From an uncultured Spirochaetaceae bacterium (GTDB lineage: Bacteria > Spirochaetota > Spirochaetia > Sphaerochaetales > Sphaerochaetaceae): DNA of 64,000 bases. The notes below the pieces were generated by a model. The model had not been told where the DNA came from and searched no databases. It saw nothing but the letters and a program-made list of their open reading frames with translations. The stretch is from contig CALXOL010000007.1 of NCBI GenBank assembly GCA_944390015.1, positions 1 through 64,000 of the forward strand, given 5' to 3'. This document shows, piece by piece, positions 15,740-24,277 of this stretch. The position numbers were made by a program, and so were the translations under genes. Positions within the stretch are counted from its first letter, which is position 1. Each line of letters opens with the position of its first letter.

Positions 15740-15920
15740 AGCCCATATTGGTCCGGCTACCTCAGGCCTCTTGGAGCAAATCTTATTATATGGACTGTGG
15801 CATAGCATGGCAGCATTGATCCAACTCCGTAAGGGTTGAAAGGAACAGAACGCCAAGGCAAACTAGCAGTCCCCCTTGAACCTTAGTTCAAGAGCACGTA
15901 GCTTGCCGGCCTTATGGGTC
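15740..15920 (+). ncRNA. ssrS: 6S RNA
   Basis: About 180 nt in a gene-free stretch that folds as a long rod. CCCATA (15742-15747) pairs with TATGGG (15913-15918), CCGGC (15753-15757) with GCCGG (15905-15909), and GCTAC (15756-15760) alternatively with GTAGC (15898-15902). On the 3' side a perfect hairpin CTTGAAC/GTTCAAG (15875-15892) is preceded by CCCC, closely matching the CCTTGAAC...GTTCAAGG hairpin on the 3' strand of the E. coli 6S central bubble. 6S RNA sequesters sigma70 holoenzyme by mimicking an open promoter. Ends are estimated. Confidence 0.75.
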
Positions 15921-15932
15921 TTCTGTTATCCT
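15903..15932 (+). promoter_or_regulatory. Promoter of the TPR gene, overlapping the 6S 3' end
   Basis: TTGCCG (15903-15908), 18-bp spacer, TGT-extended -10 TATCCT (15927-15932), then exactly 7 nt to the ATG at 15940. The -35 lies inside the 3' arm of the 6S RNA. Confidence 0.55.
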
Positions 15933-15939
15933 ATAAATT

Positions 15940-17241
15940 ATGGAAAATCACGAATTAAGTAGAATCAGGTATATCAAAGTCCCTCAGAATCTGAAGCTAT
16001 CAGAGGGAGCGTTTAAAATCGACCCGGAAATAAGACTCCCGATCCAGATAAAGGAGGGGAAAAAGAATATTGAAGAGGATGATCTCACTATTGAGGCGAT
16101 CGTAGCTGGAATGCTAACTCTAATCGCATATGATGAGCTGAATAAGGACATAGACTATTACAAGGCATTCGTCAAAGCGGTAGAGCCTGATATTGCATCG
16201 AACCTAAACACGGCAGCAATAGCAAAACAAGAGGCGAAAGACTATGACTTTGCAGAAGAACTTTTCCTTTCTGTCTATCACCTTGAACCTCAGAGTGCAT
16301 CGTGTATAAATCTTGCAACCCTATATTCCTACATGAGCGTCAATGAAGAGGAGAAAAAAAATCTTGATAAGGCGGATGAGTATCTTGCAAAAGCAAAAGC
16401 CACGCTGCTTGACGGACTCAGGCGCTTTGGTGAGAACGAGTGGATCCTAGCCGAGCTCGCTTCTTTCGAAGGATTTCTGGGAAATCTTGAAGAAGCGAAA
16501 GAGTATTCTGAAAGATATCTGCTTGTTGCGAGTGAAGGGGAAAGGAAAGAGGAGATAAAGAAGTTTCTCAAGGAAGTCAATCAGCACCTCGAAAGTGACA
16601 ATGCTTTCAAAGAGGCATACGACTACATAATGCTTGACATGCCGGACAAGGCAATCAGCGCAATTGACTCCTTCCTTGAAAAAAACAGTGGGATCTGGAA
16701 CGGATATTTCATTAAGGCATGGGCACTGAGGAAAGCAGAGCGGTATGACGAGGCGAAAAAATGTCTTTTAAAATGTCTGGAACTCGGAGAGAGCAACACC
16801 GATATATACAACGAGCTGTCGATATGTGAACTGGAATGTGGCAACAAGGAGCTTGCGAAGCAGTATCTGAATACAGCAGTTGATCTCGATGGGACGAATC
16901 TGACTGCCATGTCAAACCTGGCATTCCTCCTGATTGAGGATAAGGAATATGATGATGCCAGATACTATCTAGAGAAGGCAAGGAACGTAGCAGCAGACGA
17001 TGAGATAATTAAGAACCTGATTAAAAGCTATGAGAAAGCCACAGGGGAGAAGATCGGTGATAAAATCACTGAAGAAGTCGTTAATAGCGATGAAGATGAG
17101 AGCATGGAGGAGATTTTAGAGGAACTTGAAAACACCCATGACCATCATGACGGATGCTCATGCCATCATCATGATAAAGGTGGGTGCTCTTGCCATCATG
17201 GGCATGAAGAAGGACATTGCTCCTGCCATCACGAGGAATAA
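15940..17241 (+). CDS. TPR protein with a Cys/His-rich C-terminal tail
   Basis: 433-aa soluble protein. Tetratricopeptide-type helical repeats run from about 85 to 370 (for example YDFAEELFLSVYHLEPQSAS, then YDEAKKCLLKCLELGESNTD and YDDARYYLEKARNVAADDE). An acidic linker (about 375-400) leads into a roughly 35-residue tail with three CSCHH motifs and many extra His, encoded by three similar 15-nt units near 17155, 17184 and 17217. This looks like a metal-binding appendage. No Shine-Dalgarno precedes the ATG, so a leaderless mRNA is predicted. tsaE follows after 4 bp. Function unknown. Confidence 0.8.
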   Translation: MENHELSRIRYIKVPQNLKLSEGAFKIDPEIRLPIQIKEGKKNIEEDDLTIEAIVAGMLTLIAYDELNKDIDYYKAFVKAVEPDIASNLNTAAIAKQEAKDYDFAEELFLSVYHLEPQSASCINLATLYSYMSVNEEEKKNLDKADEYLAKAKATLLDGLRRFGENEWILAELASFEGFLGNLEEAKEYSERYLLVASEGERKEEIKKFLKEVNQHLESDNAFKEAYDYIMLDMPDKAISAIDSFLEKNSGIWNGYFIKAWALRKAERYDEAKKCLLKCLELGESNTDIYNELSICELECGNKELAKQYLNTAVDLDGTNLTAMSNLAFLLIEDKEYDDARYYLEKARNVAADDEIIKNLIKSYEKATGEKIGDKITEEVVNSDEDESMEEILEELENTHDHHDGCSCHHHDKGGCSCHHGHEEGHCSCHHEE

Positions 17242-17245
17242 AAGA

Positions 17246-17680
17246 ATGCAGATCATCTCAAAAAACGAAGAAGATACGAGAAAAGCTGGAAGAGTCTTCT
17301 CAGGCAGTCTGATAAAAGGAGACGTAATCTCTCTCAGAGGAAGTCTGGGAGCGGGAAAAACTGTTTTTGCGAAAGGCATAGCAGAGGCATTGAATATCGA
17401 AGAGGCAATCGTCAGCCCAACATTCACAATCGTCCAGGAGTATGATGGAAGGCTCAAGATGTATCATCTCGACTTATACAGGCTCTCTGGAGAGGACGAA
17501 TTTGAATCCATGGGAGGAGAGGATTTCCTTTACCCAGACGGCGTAACACTGATTGAATGGTCGGAGAAGATAGAATCTATGCTCCCTGATTCTACGATAT
17601 ATGTTGAAATAACGATTTTAGAAAACGGAGACAGGCTGATAAAAGCAGAAGGAGGATGCCATGAATATTCTCTCGCTTGA
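17246..17680 (+). CDS. tsaE: tRNA t6A synthesis ATPase TsaE
   Basis: 144-aa P-loop ATPase that works with TsaB and TsaD in adding threonylcarbamoyl to A37 of ANN-decoding tRNAs. Walker A is GSLGAGKTVFAKG, followed by VSPTFTIVQEYDG, MYHLDLYRL and LIEWSEKIESMLP, all family hallmarks. The ATG at 17246 gives the normal length; a longer frame starting at 17126 would overlap the TPR gene and is rejected. It overlaps tsaB by 20 bp. Confidence 0.95.
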   Translation: MQIISKNEEDTRKAGRVFSGSLIKGDVISLRGSLGAGKTVFAKGIAEALNIEEAIVSPTFTIVQEYDGRLKMYHLDLYRLSGEDEFESMGGEDFLYPDGVTLIEWSEKIESMLPDSTIYVEITILENGDRLIKAEGGCHEYSLA

Positions 17681-18359
17681 CACATCCACCGATGTGCTAT
17701 CAATTGCTTTAAAAACAGAAAACAGCTATGAGGAGCGCCTTATTAACGGCAATTTCTCACATTCTGAGAATCTTCTGGGCGAAATCATTTCCCTGCTTAA
17801 GAGAGCAGGGCTTGAACTGAAAGACCTGAATCTCCTGATTGCGACAAAAGGTCCTGGATCTTTCACAGGCCTACGCGTCGGCATTGCAAGTTTAAAGGGA
17901 ATCAGGGCTGCATGCGGGGCTAAGCTCGTGACAATAGAAACCCTTAGGGCGATGGCATATGGGATAAAAGATCTCTCCCCCTACCCGATTCTCGCCTGCA
18001 TTGATGCGAAGAAGAAGAGATTCTACTATTCTCTTTTCAGCTCGGACGGAGATGTTATCTTGCCGGTCATGGATGCAGATCCGAGTGAAGTAATCTCCAT
18101 TGCAAAAGAATATGAGAAGATCATAATCACAGGAAAAGACGCACCACTCTTTCTTTCAAAGCTGGAAAGTGAGGAATTAAGAGAGAAATTCATAATTGAT
18201 GAAGGCTCTCCCAGAAATATCGCTTCAGCCCTCATAAAGCTCGGACTGATGAAGTTTGAAGAAGAGGGAGAAGACGACATCGGAGACGGCCCGCTCTATG
18301 TCAGAAGAAGTGATGCGGAAGAGGCTCTTATCAGGAAAATGGAGGGAGAAAATGACTAA
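17661..18359 (+). CDS. tsaB: tRNA t6A synthesis protein TsaB
   Basis: 232-aa ASKHA-fold protein that scaffolds the TsaB-TsaD-TsaE complex. NILSLDTSTDVLSIAL and LIATKGPGSFTGLRVGIASL are diagnostic. GAGGATG-type spacing from AGGAGG precedes the ATG. The upstream overlap with tsaE and the 8-bp overlap with trxB indicate one operon. The third Tsa enzyme in this window, TsaC, is encoded at 59143. Confidence 0.95.
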   Translation: MNILSLDTSTDVLSIALKTENSYEERLINGNFSHSENLLGEIISLLKRAGLELKDLNLLIATKGPGSFTGLRVGIASLKGIRAACGAKLVTIETLRAMAYGIKDLSPYPILACIDAKKKRFYYSLFSSDGDVILPVMDADPSEVISIAKEYEKIIITGKDAPLFLSKLESEELREKFIIDEGSPRNIASALIKLGLMKFEEEGEDDIGDGPLYVRRSDAEEALIRKMEGEND

Positions 18360-19257
18360 GACGGATGTACTTGTCATCGGTGCTGGGCCTGCAGGTCTTT
18401 CAGCCGCAGCATATGCAGCAAGAGCGGGTTATGATGTGATTGCCATCGACCAACTATCGCCAGGGGGGCAGCTTCTTCTCATCGATGAGATTGAGAACTA
18501 CCCAGGACTTGCGCTTACAAACGGATATAAGCTTGCAGAGGACATGGAAAAGCAAGCCACATCATTCGGTGCAAAAATCGAGTTTTCAGCCCTAATCGGC
18601 ATAAAGAAAGAAGGAGAAGGACGATTCATCGCACAGACCGATTCCGGAGAAATAGAGGCCAAGGCTGTAATCATCGCAACGGGAGCAGATCATCGTCATC
18701 TTGGTGCCAAAGGCGAAGAAGAGAACCAAGGGCGTGGTGTCAGTTACTGTGCGACATGCGACGGACCGTTCTTCAAAAATAAGGATGTCATTGTCGTCGG
18801 TGGCGGAGATACAGCTCTAACGGATGCAATTTATCTGGCAAAAATCACACGAAGCGTCACCATTGTGCATAGGAGAGAGGAATTCAGAGCGCAGAAGGCA
18901 CTTCAGTACAAGCTCAATGGTTATGACAACATAGCAACTAAACTTGGACACAACGTCGTTGAGATAATCAGCGACGGAAGAAAAGTAACGGGTGCGAAGC
19001 TGGAAAATGGAGAGATACTTAACGCTGATGCCGTATTCATCTTTGTCGGAATAGTACCCAATACCGCGCCATTCAAATCCTTTGTAGCCCTCGATAGAAA
19101 CGGTTTCATCATCACTGATGGAAAGATGGAGACGGACGTAAAGGGAGTATTCGCTGCCGGTGATGTCCGCACAACTCCGTTCAGACAGGTGACTACCGCC
19201 ACATCGGATGGTGCAATAGCAGCACACAGTGCTGATGAGTACATATCGAATCTATAA
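18352..19257 (+). CDS. trxB: Thioredoxin reductase
   Basis: 301-aa NADPH-dependent flavoprotein that reduces thioredoxin. The FAD motif VLVIGAGPAGLSAAAYAAR, the redox-active CATC in SYCATCDGPFF, the NADPH motif VVGGGDTALTDAIYLA and the C-terminal FAAGDVRTTPFRQVTTATSDG are all present. The ATG at 18352 follows GGAGGGAG and overlaps the tsaB stop; an upstream in-frame ATG at 18256 lies deep inside tsaB and is rejected. Last gene of the tsaE-tsaB-trxB operon. Confidence 0.96.
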   Translation: MTKTDVLVIGAGPAGLSAAAYAARAGYDVIAIDQLSPGGQLLLIDEIENYPGLALTNGYKLAEDMEKQATSFGAKIEFSALIGIKKEGEGRFIAQTDSGEIEAKAVIIATGADHRHLGAKGEEENQGRGVSYCATCDGPFFKNKDVIVVGGGDTALTDAIYLAKITRSVTIVHRREEFRAQKALQYKLNGYDNIATKLGHNVVEIISDGRKVTGAKLENGEILNADAVFIFVGIVPNTAPFKSFVALDRNGFIITDGKMETDVKGVFAAGDVRTTPFRQVTTATSDGAIAAHSADEYISNL

Positions 19258-19294
19258 TTTTTTTAGATTTTAAACCGAATTTAAAAAACATTTC

Positions 19295-19323
19295 TTGACT
19301 GTTGAATAGGCATGGTTTCTAAT
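19295..19323 (+). promoter_or_regulatory. Promoter of glgA-glgC
   Basis: TTGACT (19295-19300), 17-bp spacer, TCTAAT (19318-19323), then 7 nt to the ATG at 19331. The predicted transcript begins at or next to the start codon. Confidence 0.6.
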
Positions 19324-19330
19324 TATATCT

Positions 19331-20767
19331 ATGAATGTCTTGATGGTATCGAGTGAAACTGTGCCTTTTTCAAAATCAGGCGGACTTGCGGATGTAATCG
19401 GAGCCCTGTCTTTTGCTCTGGCGAAGACGGGAACAAACGTTAAAGTTCTCATGCCTATGTATTCATTCATAGACAGGAAGGGATTCAAGAAAGGCGTGAA
19501 GTTCAACGTCGAAATGCTTGGCGGCAAAATAGAGGTATCCACATGTTCTAAAACTGTAGAGAAAGTGGAATTCATCGGTCTCGAGCACCCCTATTTCACA
19601 GAAAGGAAGGGAATCTACGGCGATACTTCATTCTCCCCCTACTCTGACAATGCGGAGAGATTCGCACTTTTCTCCCTTGCAGTACTTCCATATTTGAAAG
19701 AATCAGGTTTTGCCGCTGATATCATACACTGCCATGACTGGACGACTGGCCTTGTTCCATATATTGTCAAGCTCAATACAAAGAAGATAAAAACCGTATA
19801 TACGATACACAATCTCGCATACCAGGGAGAGGCCAGCAGATATGATGTGCTTTTATCAGCACTGCCACTGACTGGCGAGCTCTTCTCCGGAGAGGGCCTT
19901 TCATCACGCCTGAATATGATGAAGGCGGGAATAACATACGCAGACAAGGTTACCACGGTCAGCCCCACTTATGCGAAAGAAATCACGACAAAGGAACAGG
20001 GATGCTCTCTTGAAGGGCTTTTGAAATCAAGGGAAGAAGATCTTGTCGGAATAATAAACGGAATCGACTATAAGGAGTGGAATCCAGAGAAAGATGCTTA
20101 TTTTACTCCGGGCTTCTCATCTAAGAACCTGAAGAACAAACAACTGCTTAAGAAAGCGGTTCTTAATGAGTTTAACATAAAAGAGAATCAGGATCGCCCT
20201 CTCATCTCCATGATAAGCAGACTCGCTGACCAGAAAGGATTCCATGAGCTTTTAAGTGGAAGTCCATGTCTGCTTGAATCAATGCTCAAGAAGGGGAATG
20301 CGAACTACATTATAATCGGAACAGGCGATAAGAGGTTTGAGGACAAGATAATGGAGCTTGATGCGGCATATGAGAATTTGAGTGCACGCATCGTATTCTC
20401 AAACGAGGTCGCACACAGGGTGGAAGGGGCTTCGGATTTCTTCCTGATGCCTTCACGCTATGAGCCTTGTGGCCTTAATCAGATGTATTCGCTTCATTAT
20501 GGGACGCTTCCAATCGCACATGAAACCGGTGGTCTAAAAGATACGATAATAGACATAGGGTGCGACAAAATCAACGGACAGGGATTTCTTTTCTCGCAGA
20601 TGAATCCAGAGGAGATAGAAAAAACCATGGACAGGGCAATCGCATTCTATTATAACGCACCGGCAGATGAGATTGAGAGTGCCCGTAAAAGAGGTATGAG
20701 AGAAGACTTTACATGGGTGAAGTCTGCTAACTTATATAACGATCTTTATAAATCAGTTGCCAGATAG
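19331..20767 (+). CDS. glgA: Glycogen synthase (ADP-glucose)
   Basis: 478-aa GT5 glycosyltransferase that extends alpha-1,4-glucan from ADP-glucose. The substrate-binding KSGGLADV (17-24), the HCHDWTTGL and TIHNLAYQG segments, NGIDYKEWNP, and the C-terminal SRYEPCGLNQMYSLHYGTLP with its catalytic Glu are intact. Length is normal. It is followed after 10 bp by glgC, giving a two-gene glycogen operon. No Shine-Dalgarno is visible before the ATG, and the promoter geometry suggests a leaderless mRNA. Confidence 0.97.
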   Translation: MNVLMVSSETVPFSKSGGLADVIGALSFALAKTGTNVKVLMPMYSFIDRKGFKKGVKFNVEMLGGKIEVSTCSKTVEKVEFIGLEHPYFTERKGIYGDTSFSPYSDNAERFALFSLAVLPYLKESGFAADIIHCHDWTTGLVPYIVKLNTKKIKTVYTIHNLAYQGEASRYDVLLSALPLTGELFSGEGLSSRLNMMKAGITYADKVTTVSPTYAKEITTKEQGCSLEGLLKSREEDLVGIINGIDYKEWNPEKDAYFTPGFSSKNLKNKQLLKKAVLNEFNIKENQDRPLISMISRLADQKGFHELLSGSPCLLESMLKKGNANYIIIGTGDKRFEDKIMELDAAYENLSARIVFSNEVAHRVEGASDFFLMPSRYEPCGLNQMYSLHYGTLPIAHETGGLKDTIIDIGCDKINGQGFLFSQMNPEEIEKTMDRAIAFYYNAPADEIESARKRGMREDFTWVKSANLYNDLYKSVAR

Positions 20768-20777
20768 GGAGGAGCAT

Positions 20778-22073
20778 ATGAAGAAAGGCAATAACGTAGT
20801 AGCCATTGTTCTTGGAGGAGGAAGAGGTACTAGATTATATCCTCTTACAATGGAAAGAAGTAAGCCAGCAGTACCGTTCGCTGGAAAATATCGTCTTGTT
20901 GATATCCCAATTTCAAACTGTATCAACAGTGATATGAAGAAGATTTACGTACTGACACAGTTCAATACCGCAAGTCTTCACAACCATATCGCACACACAT
21001 ATACATTCGACCAGTTCACAAACGGTTTCGTAGAGATTCTCGCAGCTGAGCAGACCTATACATCAGAGAGCTGGTATCAGGGAACCGCAGATGCCGTAAG
21101 GAAGAACCTTAAGCACTTCTCAGACCAGAATGCCGATTATTATGTAATCCTTTCGGGCGACCAGCTTTACAGGATGGACTTCAGGGAGATGCTCGACAGG
21201 CATATCAAATCAGGAGCTGAGCTCACAATCGCAGCAAAGCCTATCAGCAGAAGTCAGGCTACGGGTCTTGGAATCATCGGATGTGATGAGCATGGCATGA
21301 TTAAGAAATTCTACGAGAAACCGGCAAAGGATCTCGACATCTCAGAATACAAGGTACCTGCAAAGCTCATGAAGGATCAGCTTAATCAGCAGGTTACAGA
21401 CAAGAACGAGTATCTTGCATCAATGGGTATTTATATCTTCACAGCAAAAACGATGGAACAGGCCCTCAACAATGATAAAACCGACTTTGGAAAGGAGATC
21501 ATTCCTGAGATCATCAAGACACGTCCAGTTGCCGCATATCTCTTCGATGGATTCTGGGAGGATATCGGAACTATCAAGGCGTTCTATGAGACAAACCTCA
21601 ACCTTGCATCTGAGAAGCCCGCATTCAACTTCTATGATGAGGATATGCCTATCTACACGCATAGAAGACACTTACCGGCAACGAAAGCCAATTTCTGCAA
21701 CATCAGCTGCTCTCTTACAAGTGAGGGAAGCATCATAACGAATGCATACATCGTAAACTCAATCATCGGTGTAAGAACATTCATTGAAGCAGGTGCAAGC
21801 CTTGACGGAGTATACTGCATGGGAGCCAGCCGCTATGAGACTGAGGCGGAAAAGGCTGAAAATGCCAGAAAAGGTATTCCTAACATCGGTATCGGAAGAG
21901 CAACGATTATTAAGAGGGCGATTATCGACCAGAACGTAAGAATCGGAGCGAACTGCAGAATCGGTATCGATAACATCGATCGTCCTGAAGGGGACTTTGA
22001 AATGTACTCAGTACATGATGGAATCATCGTAATCAACAAGAATGCGGTAATCCCAGATGGAACGGTAATCTGA
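20778..22073 (+). CDS. glgC: Glucose-1-phosphate adenylyltransferase
   Basis: 431-aa ADP-glucose pyrophosphorylase, the committed step of glycogen synthesis. The catalytic start VLGGGRGTRLYPLT, KPAVPFAGKYRLVDIPISNC, WYQGTADAVRKN, ILSGDQLYRMD and the C-terminal left-handed beta-helix (IGIGRATIIKRAIIDQNVRI) are present. The ATG at 20778 follows GGGAGGAG; an ATG-like start at 20757 would run into glgA and is rejected. A strong terminator follows. Confidence 0.97.
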   Translation: MKKGNNVVAIVLGGGRGTRLYPLTMERSKPAVPFAGKYRLVDIPISNCINSDMKKIYVLTQFNTASLHNHIAHTYTFDQFTNGFVEILAAEQTYTSESWYQGTADAVRKNLKHFSDQNADYYVILSGDQLYRMDFREMLDRHIKSGAELTIAAKPISRSQATGLGIIGCDEHGMIKKFYEKPAKDLDISEYKVPAKLMKDQLNQQVTDKNEYLASMGIYIFTAKTMEQALNNDKTDFGKEIIPEIIKTRPVAAYLFDGFWEDIGTIKAFYETNLNLASEKPAFNFYDEDMPIYTHRRHLPATKANFCNISCSLTSEGSIITNAYIVNSIIGVRTFIEAGASLDGVYCMGASRYETEAEKAENARKGIPNIGIGRATIIKRAIIDQNVRIGANCRIGIDNIDRPEGDFEMYSVHDGIIVINKNAVIPDGTVI

Positions 22074-22094
22074 TTGAGTACAGAGAAAAAAATG

Positions 22095-22121
22095 AGAGCC
22101 TGTTTTGCGCAGGCTCTTTTT
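22095..22121 (+). terminator. Terminator of glgAC
   Basis: Stem AGAGCCTG/CAGGCTCT (22095-22102, 22110-22117), 7-nt loop, followed by a run of T. Confidence 0.93.
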
Positions 22122-22126
22122 CATGC

Positions 22127-22310
22127 AAAAGCGAATCCGAAGACCCGCATAACTGACTGCTCCCACATGCAAGCAAGTGGGGTTCCTGTGAATAGGCTTA
22201 TACCATATCCGTACACCATTCTCAGGCTTTGGGACTAAGGTTGCCACCCAGAGCACCTGAACTGCCGGACAAGCACTGCACTCAGCACATTAGCGCCCGG
22301 CTTCTAACTT
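22127..22310 (-). ncRNA. Candidate structured non-coding RNA of unknown family
   Basis: This 330-bp gap between glgC and ilvE has no plausible reading frame but is rich in stems. On the minus strand it ends in a UUCG-capped hairpin GCGGGTC-TTCG-GATTCGC (plus 22131-22148) followed by TTTT. Upstream stems are CCCAC/GTGGG (plus 22162-22166, 22177-22181), TCAGG/CCTGA (22222-22226, 22256-22260) enclosing GGT-TGCC-ACC (22239-22248), and GCCGG/CCGGC (22264-22268, 22297-22301). The minus strand is favoured because the tetraloop reads UUCG and a T tract follows only there. Ends and promoter are unclear; TTGACT near plus 22329-22334 has no good -10. Confidence 0.4.
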
Positions 22311-22340
22311 TTCAAAACCAAGGAAAGACAGTCAACTTCC

Positions 22341-22395
22341 CTATGTTTTCAACATAGCATGCTTTTCATCCCATATGCAAGCATATTGGGTTTTC
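22341..22395. repeat. Two hairpins downstream of ilvE
   Basis: CTATGTT-TTC-AACATAG (22341-22357) and CCCATATGC-AA-GCATATTGGG (about 22371-22390). The second is followed by TTTTC on the plus strand only. Their role is unclear; they may delimit the candidate RNA or end ilvE transcription. Confidence 0.4.
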
Positions 22396-22404
22396 ATAAC
22401 GCTA

Positions 22405-23430
22405 TCAGCAGATAGTCCTTATCCAGCCCTCAGGAGCCTCTATTGTACCCTCCTGGATTCCGACAATCGTCTCTCTAAGCTTCTGTGTGATCTTACCCAT
22501 CTTCTCACTTCCACTTGGGAATTCAACCGTACCACCTTCGTAGTCTACGGCATACACAGGGGAGATGACGGCTGCTGTTCCACAGAGTGCGCATTCCTCA
22601 AACTCCTTAATCTCAGCAAATGGCACTACCCTTTCCTCAACCTTGAGTCCAAGATAATGTTCTGCGATATATACAAGACTTCTTCTTGTGATAGAAGGAA
22701 GAATCGTATTGCTCTTAGGTGTTACGACTACCCCGTCCTTCGTGATGAAAAGGAAATTCGCACCTCCTGTCTCCTCAACATTGGTTCTTGTCGCAGCATC
22801 AAGATACATGTTCTCCGAGTACCCCATATCCTTTGCAACATGTCCAGGATAAAGGCTCATCGCATAGTTAAGCCCTGCCTTTATATCCCCTGTTCCATGA
22901 GGAGCTGCCCTGTCATACTGGCTCAGCAGAAGCCTGATTGGCTTTATTCCACCTTTGAAATACGGACCGACTGGTGTACAGAATACCCTGAACTCATACT
23001 CAGGAGAAGGAGCTACTCCGATTACAGGTCCAGACCCGAATATGCATGGTCTGATGTAAAGTGTAGCACCTGAACCATATGGCGGAACCCATGCGGCATT
23101 TGCCCTGACAACCTCATCCACAGCTCTCAGGAACATCTCCTTGCTTATGTGTGGAATCATAAGGCGGTCTGCTGAATTAATAAGGCGCTCTGCGTTAAGA
23201 TCAGGACGGAAAGCAACGATTTTACCTTCCTTCGTAGTATAAGCCTTAAGCCCCTCGAAACATGTCTGTGCATACTGGATTACACCTGCGCACTCACTCA
23301 TAGTGCACATAGGATCCTCAGTCAGAGATCCTTCATTCCAGGCCCCATTCTTATAATGAGCGACGAAACGGTAATCCGTAGGCATGTAGCTGAAACTGAG
23401 ATTACCCCAATCTAAGTTCTTCTTCTCCAT
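22405..23430 (-). CDS. ilvE: Branched-chain amino acid aminotransferase
   Basis: 341-aa PLP enzyme of fold type IV that interconverts Leu, Ile or Val and their 2-oxo acids. VIQYAQTCFEGLKAYTTKEG, FRPDLNAERLINSADRL, GDIKAGLNYAMSL (PLP lysine) and NVEETGGANFLFI are characteristic. Length fits the class. AAGGAGG precedes the ATG. It is the last gene of a minus-strand cluster that starts near 26013. Confidence 0.95.
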   Translation of the reverse strand: MEKKNLDWGNLSFSYMPTDYRFVAHYKNGAWNEGSLTEDPMCTMSECAGVIQYAQTCFEGLKAYTTKEGKIVAFRPDLNAERLINSADRLMIPHISKEMFLRAVDEVVRANAAWVPPYGSGATLYIRPCIFGSGPVIGVAPSPEYEFRVFCTPVGPYFKGGIKPIRLLLSQYDRAAPHGTGDIKAGLNYAMSLYPGHVAKDMGYSENMYLDAATRTNVEETGGANFLFITKDGVVVTPKSNTILPSITRRSLVYIAEHYLGLKVEERVVPFAEIKEFEECALCGTAAVISPVYAVDYEGGTVEFPSGSEKMGKITQKLRETIVGIQEGTIEAPEGWIRTIC

Positions 23431-23463
23431 AATGGCCTCCTTAAACTTAAGAAAAAGATAGAA

Positions 23464-23865
23464 CTAAAGAAAGTTATTTTCAACTAGATAAGAGGCAATC
23501 TTGCTATCAGAAGGTGCAAAATCCAGAGAAGAAAGCAGCCTGCTATCGGCCATAAGCAGCTGTGAATGGAAATTGAGGATGAAATCAGGCTTTGGAATGT
23601 CTATTAAGAGCGCCTTTAGATGGTAAAGCACGCCCTTGTTCTCAAAGTCGTACGAGAATATCTCATCGCCGACTATTATATCGACACCAAGCTCTTCCAT
23701 GTACTCACGGCTCAGAGTCTCCGCCACAGTCTCACCATATCGGTTCTTTCCTCCAGGGAACTCCCATTTTTTCGATATGGAGCCGCCTTCGACCCTTTTT
23801 GCGACTAAGACTCTAGAATCCTTGATGAATATTCCAGCAGTTGTTATTCGCTCATTCTTTTCCAT
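23464..23865 (-). CDS. Nudix hydrolase, MutT-like
   Basis: 133-aa Nudix pyrophosphohydrolase. The Nudix box is perfect: GGKNRYGETVAETL then SREYMEELGV (G-x5-E-x7-REUxEExGU), preceded by KWEFPGG as in MutT, which removes oxidised dGTP. Nucleotide specificity is inferred from that similarity only. The GGAGGAG site and close spacing to ilvE (33 bp) and to the upstream membrane protein (10 bp) suggest one operon. Confidence 0.88.
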   Translation of the reverse strand: MEKNERITTAGIFIKDSRVLVAKRVEGGSISKKWEFPGGKNRYGETVAETLSREYMEELGVDIIVGDEIFSYDFENKGVLYHLKALLIDIPKPDFILNFHSQLLMADSRLLSSLDFAPSDSKIASYLVENNFL

Positions 23866-23875
23866 CTCTCCTCCT

Positions 23876-24277
23876 TTATAAGATTATAAACGAAGGGAAA
23901 AGAAAATGGAGAAGAAAAGCGATGGAAAAGAGGACTCCTTTCTTAAAATATGGATTTGAGCTCAAATCGGTAGTAACGATTACAAATGGCTCTACTGAAG
24001 ATGAATCCAATTTCCTGACCTCCAAAAAGAAGAGAAAAAGAGAGAGGGACGGAAATAAATCCCCAAGAATCATCGGCCCCGGATAGAGCGGGAATAAGAG
24101 CATGAGAAAGGCCGTTAGCATTGTAATGATACAAAGAATCATTCTCGCCCTATCATTCTTTCTCAACCAGATTTTAAAACGCAGAAAGAAGGAAAGCTCC
24201 GTACGAAAAACCTCAAGAAAAGAAAGGAGAGCTGCGACAGCAAGCAATAAAAGGGATAGCGGATATAACTGTATCAT
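23876..24277 (-). CDS. Hypothetical small membrane protein
   Basis: 133 aa with about four hydrophobic helices (near 2-20, 45-65, 67-85 and 114-132) and a basic loop RFKIWLRKNDRAR. Its ATG overlaps the stop codon of the NAD(P)HX repair gene (ATGA), so the two are co-translated. No family recognised. Confidence 0.65.
   Translation of the reverse strand: MIQLYPLSLLLLAVAALLSFLEVFRTELSFFLRFKIWLRKNDRARMILCIITMLTAFLMLLFPLYPGPMILGDLFPSLSLFLFFLEVRKLDSSSVEPFVIVTTDLSSNPYFKKGVLFSIAFLLHFLFPSFIIL

Noticed and set aside
15740-15920. SRP RNA as the identity of this non-coding RNA
   Set aside because: The GGAAGGAAGCAGCC apical motif is absent, whereas the CTTGAAC/GTTCAAG hairpin and rod shape fit 6S RNA.
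22215-22265. T-box leader, suggested by GGGTGGCAACC on the minus strand
   Set aside because: No specifier stem is recognised and no gene lies downstream on that strand.
22375-23073. 232-aa plus-strand frame over ilvE
   Set aside because: It lies antisense to a well-supported aminotransferase and has a Cys/Arg-rich, non-protein-like composition.
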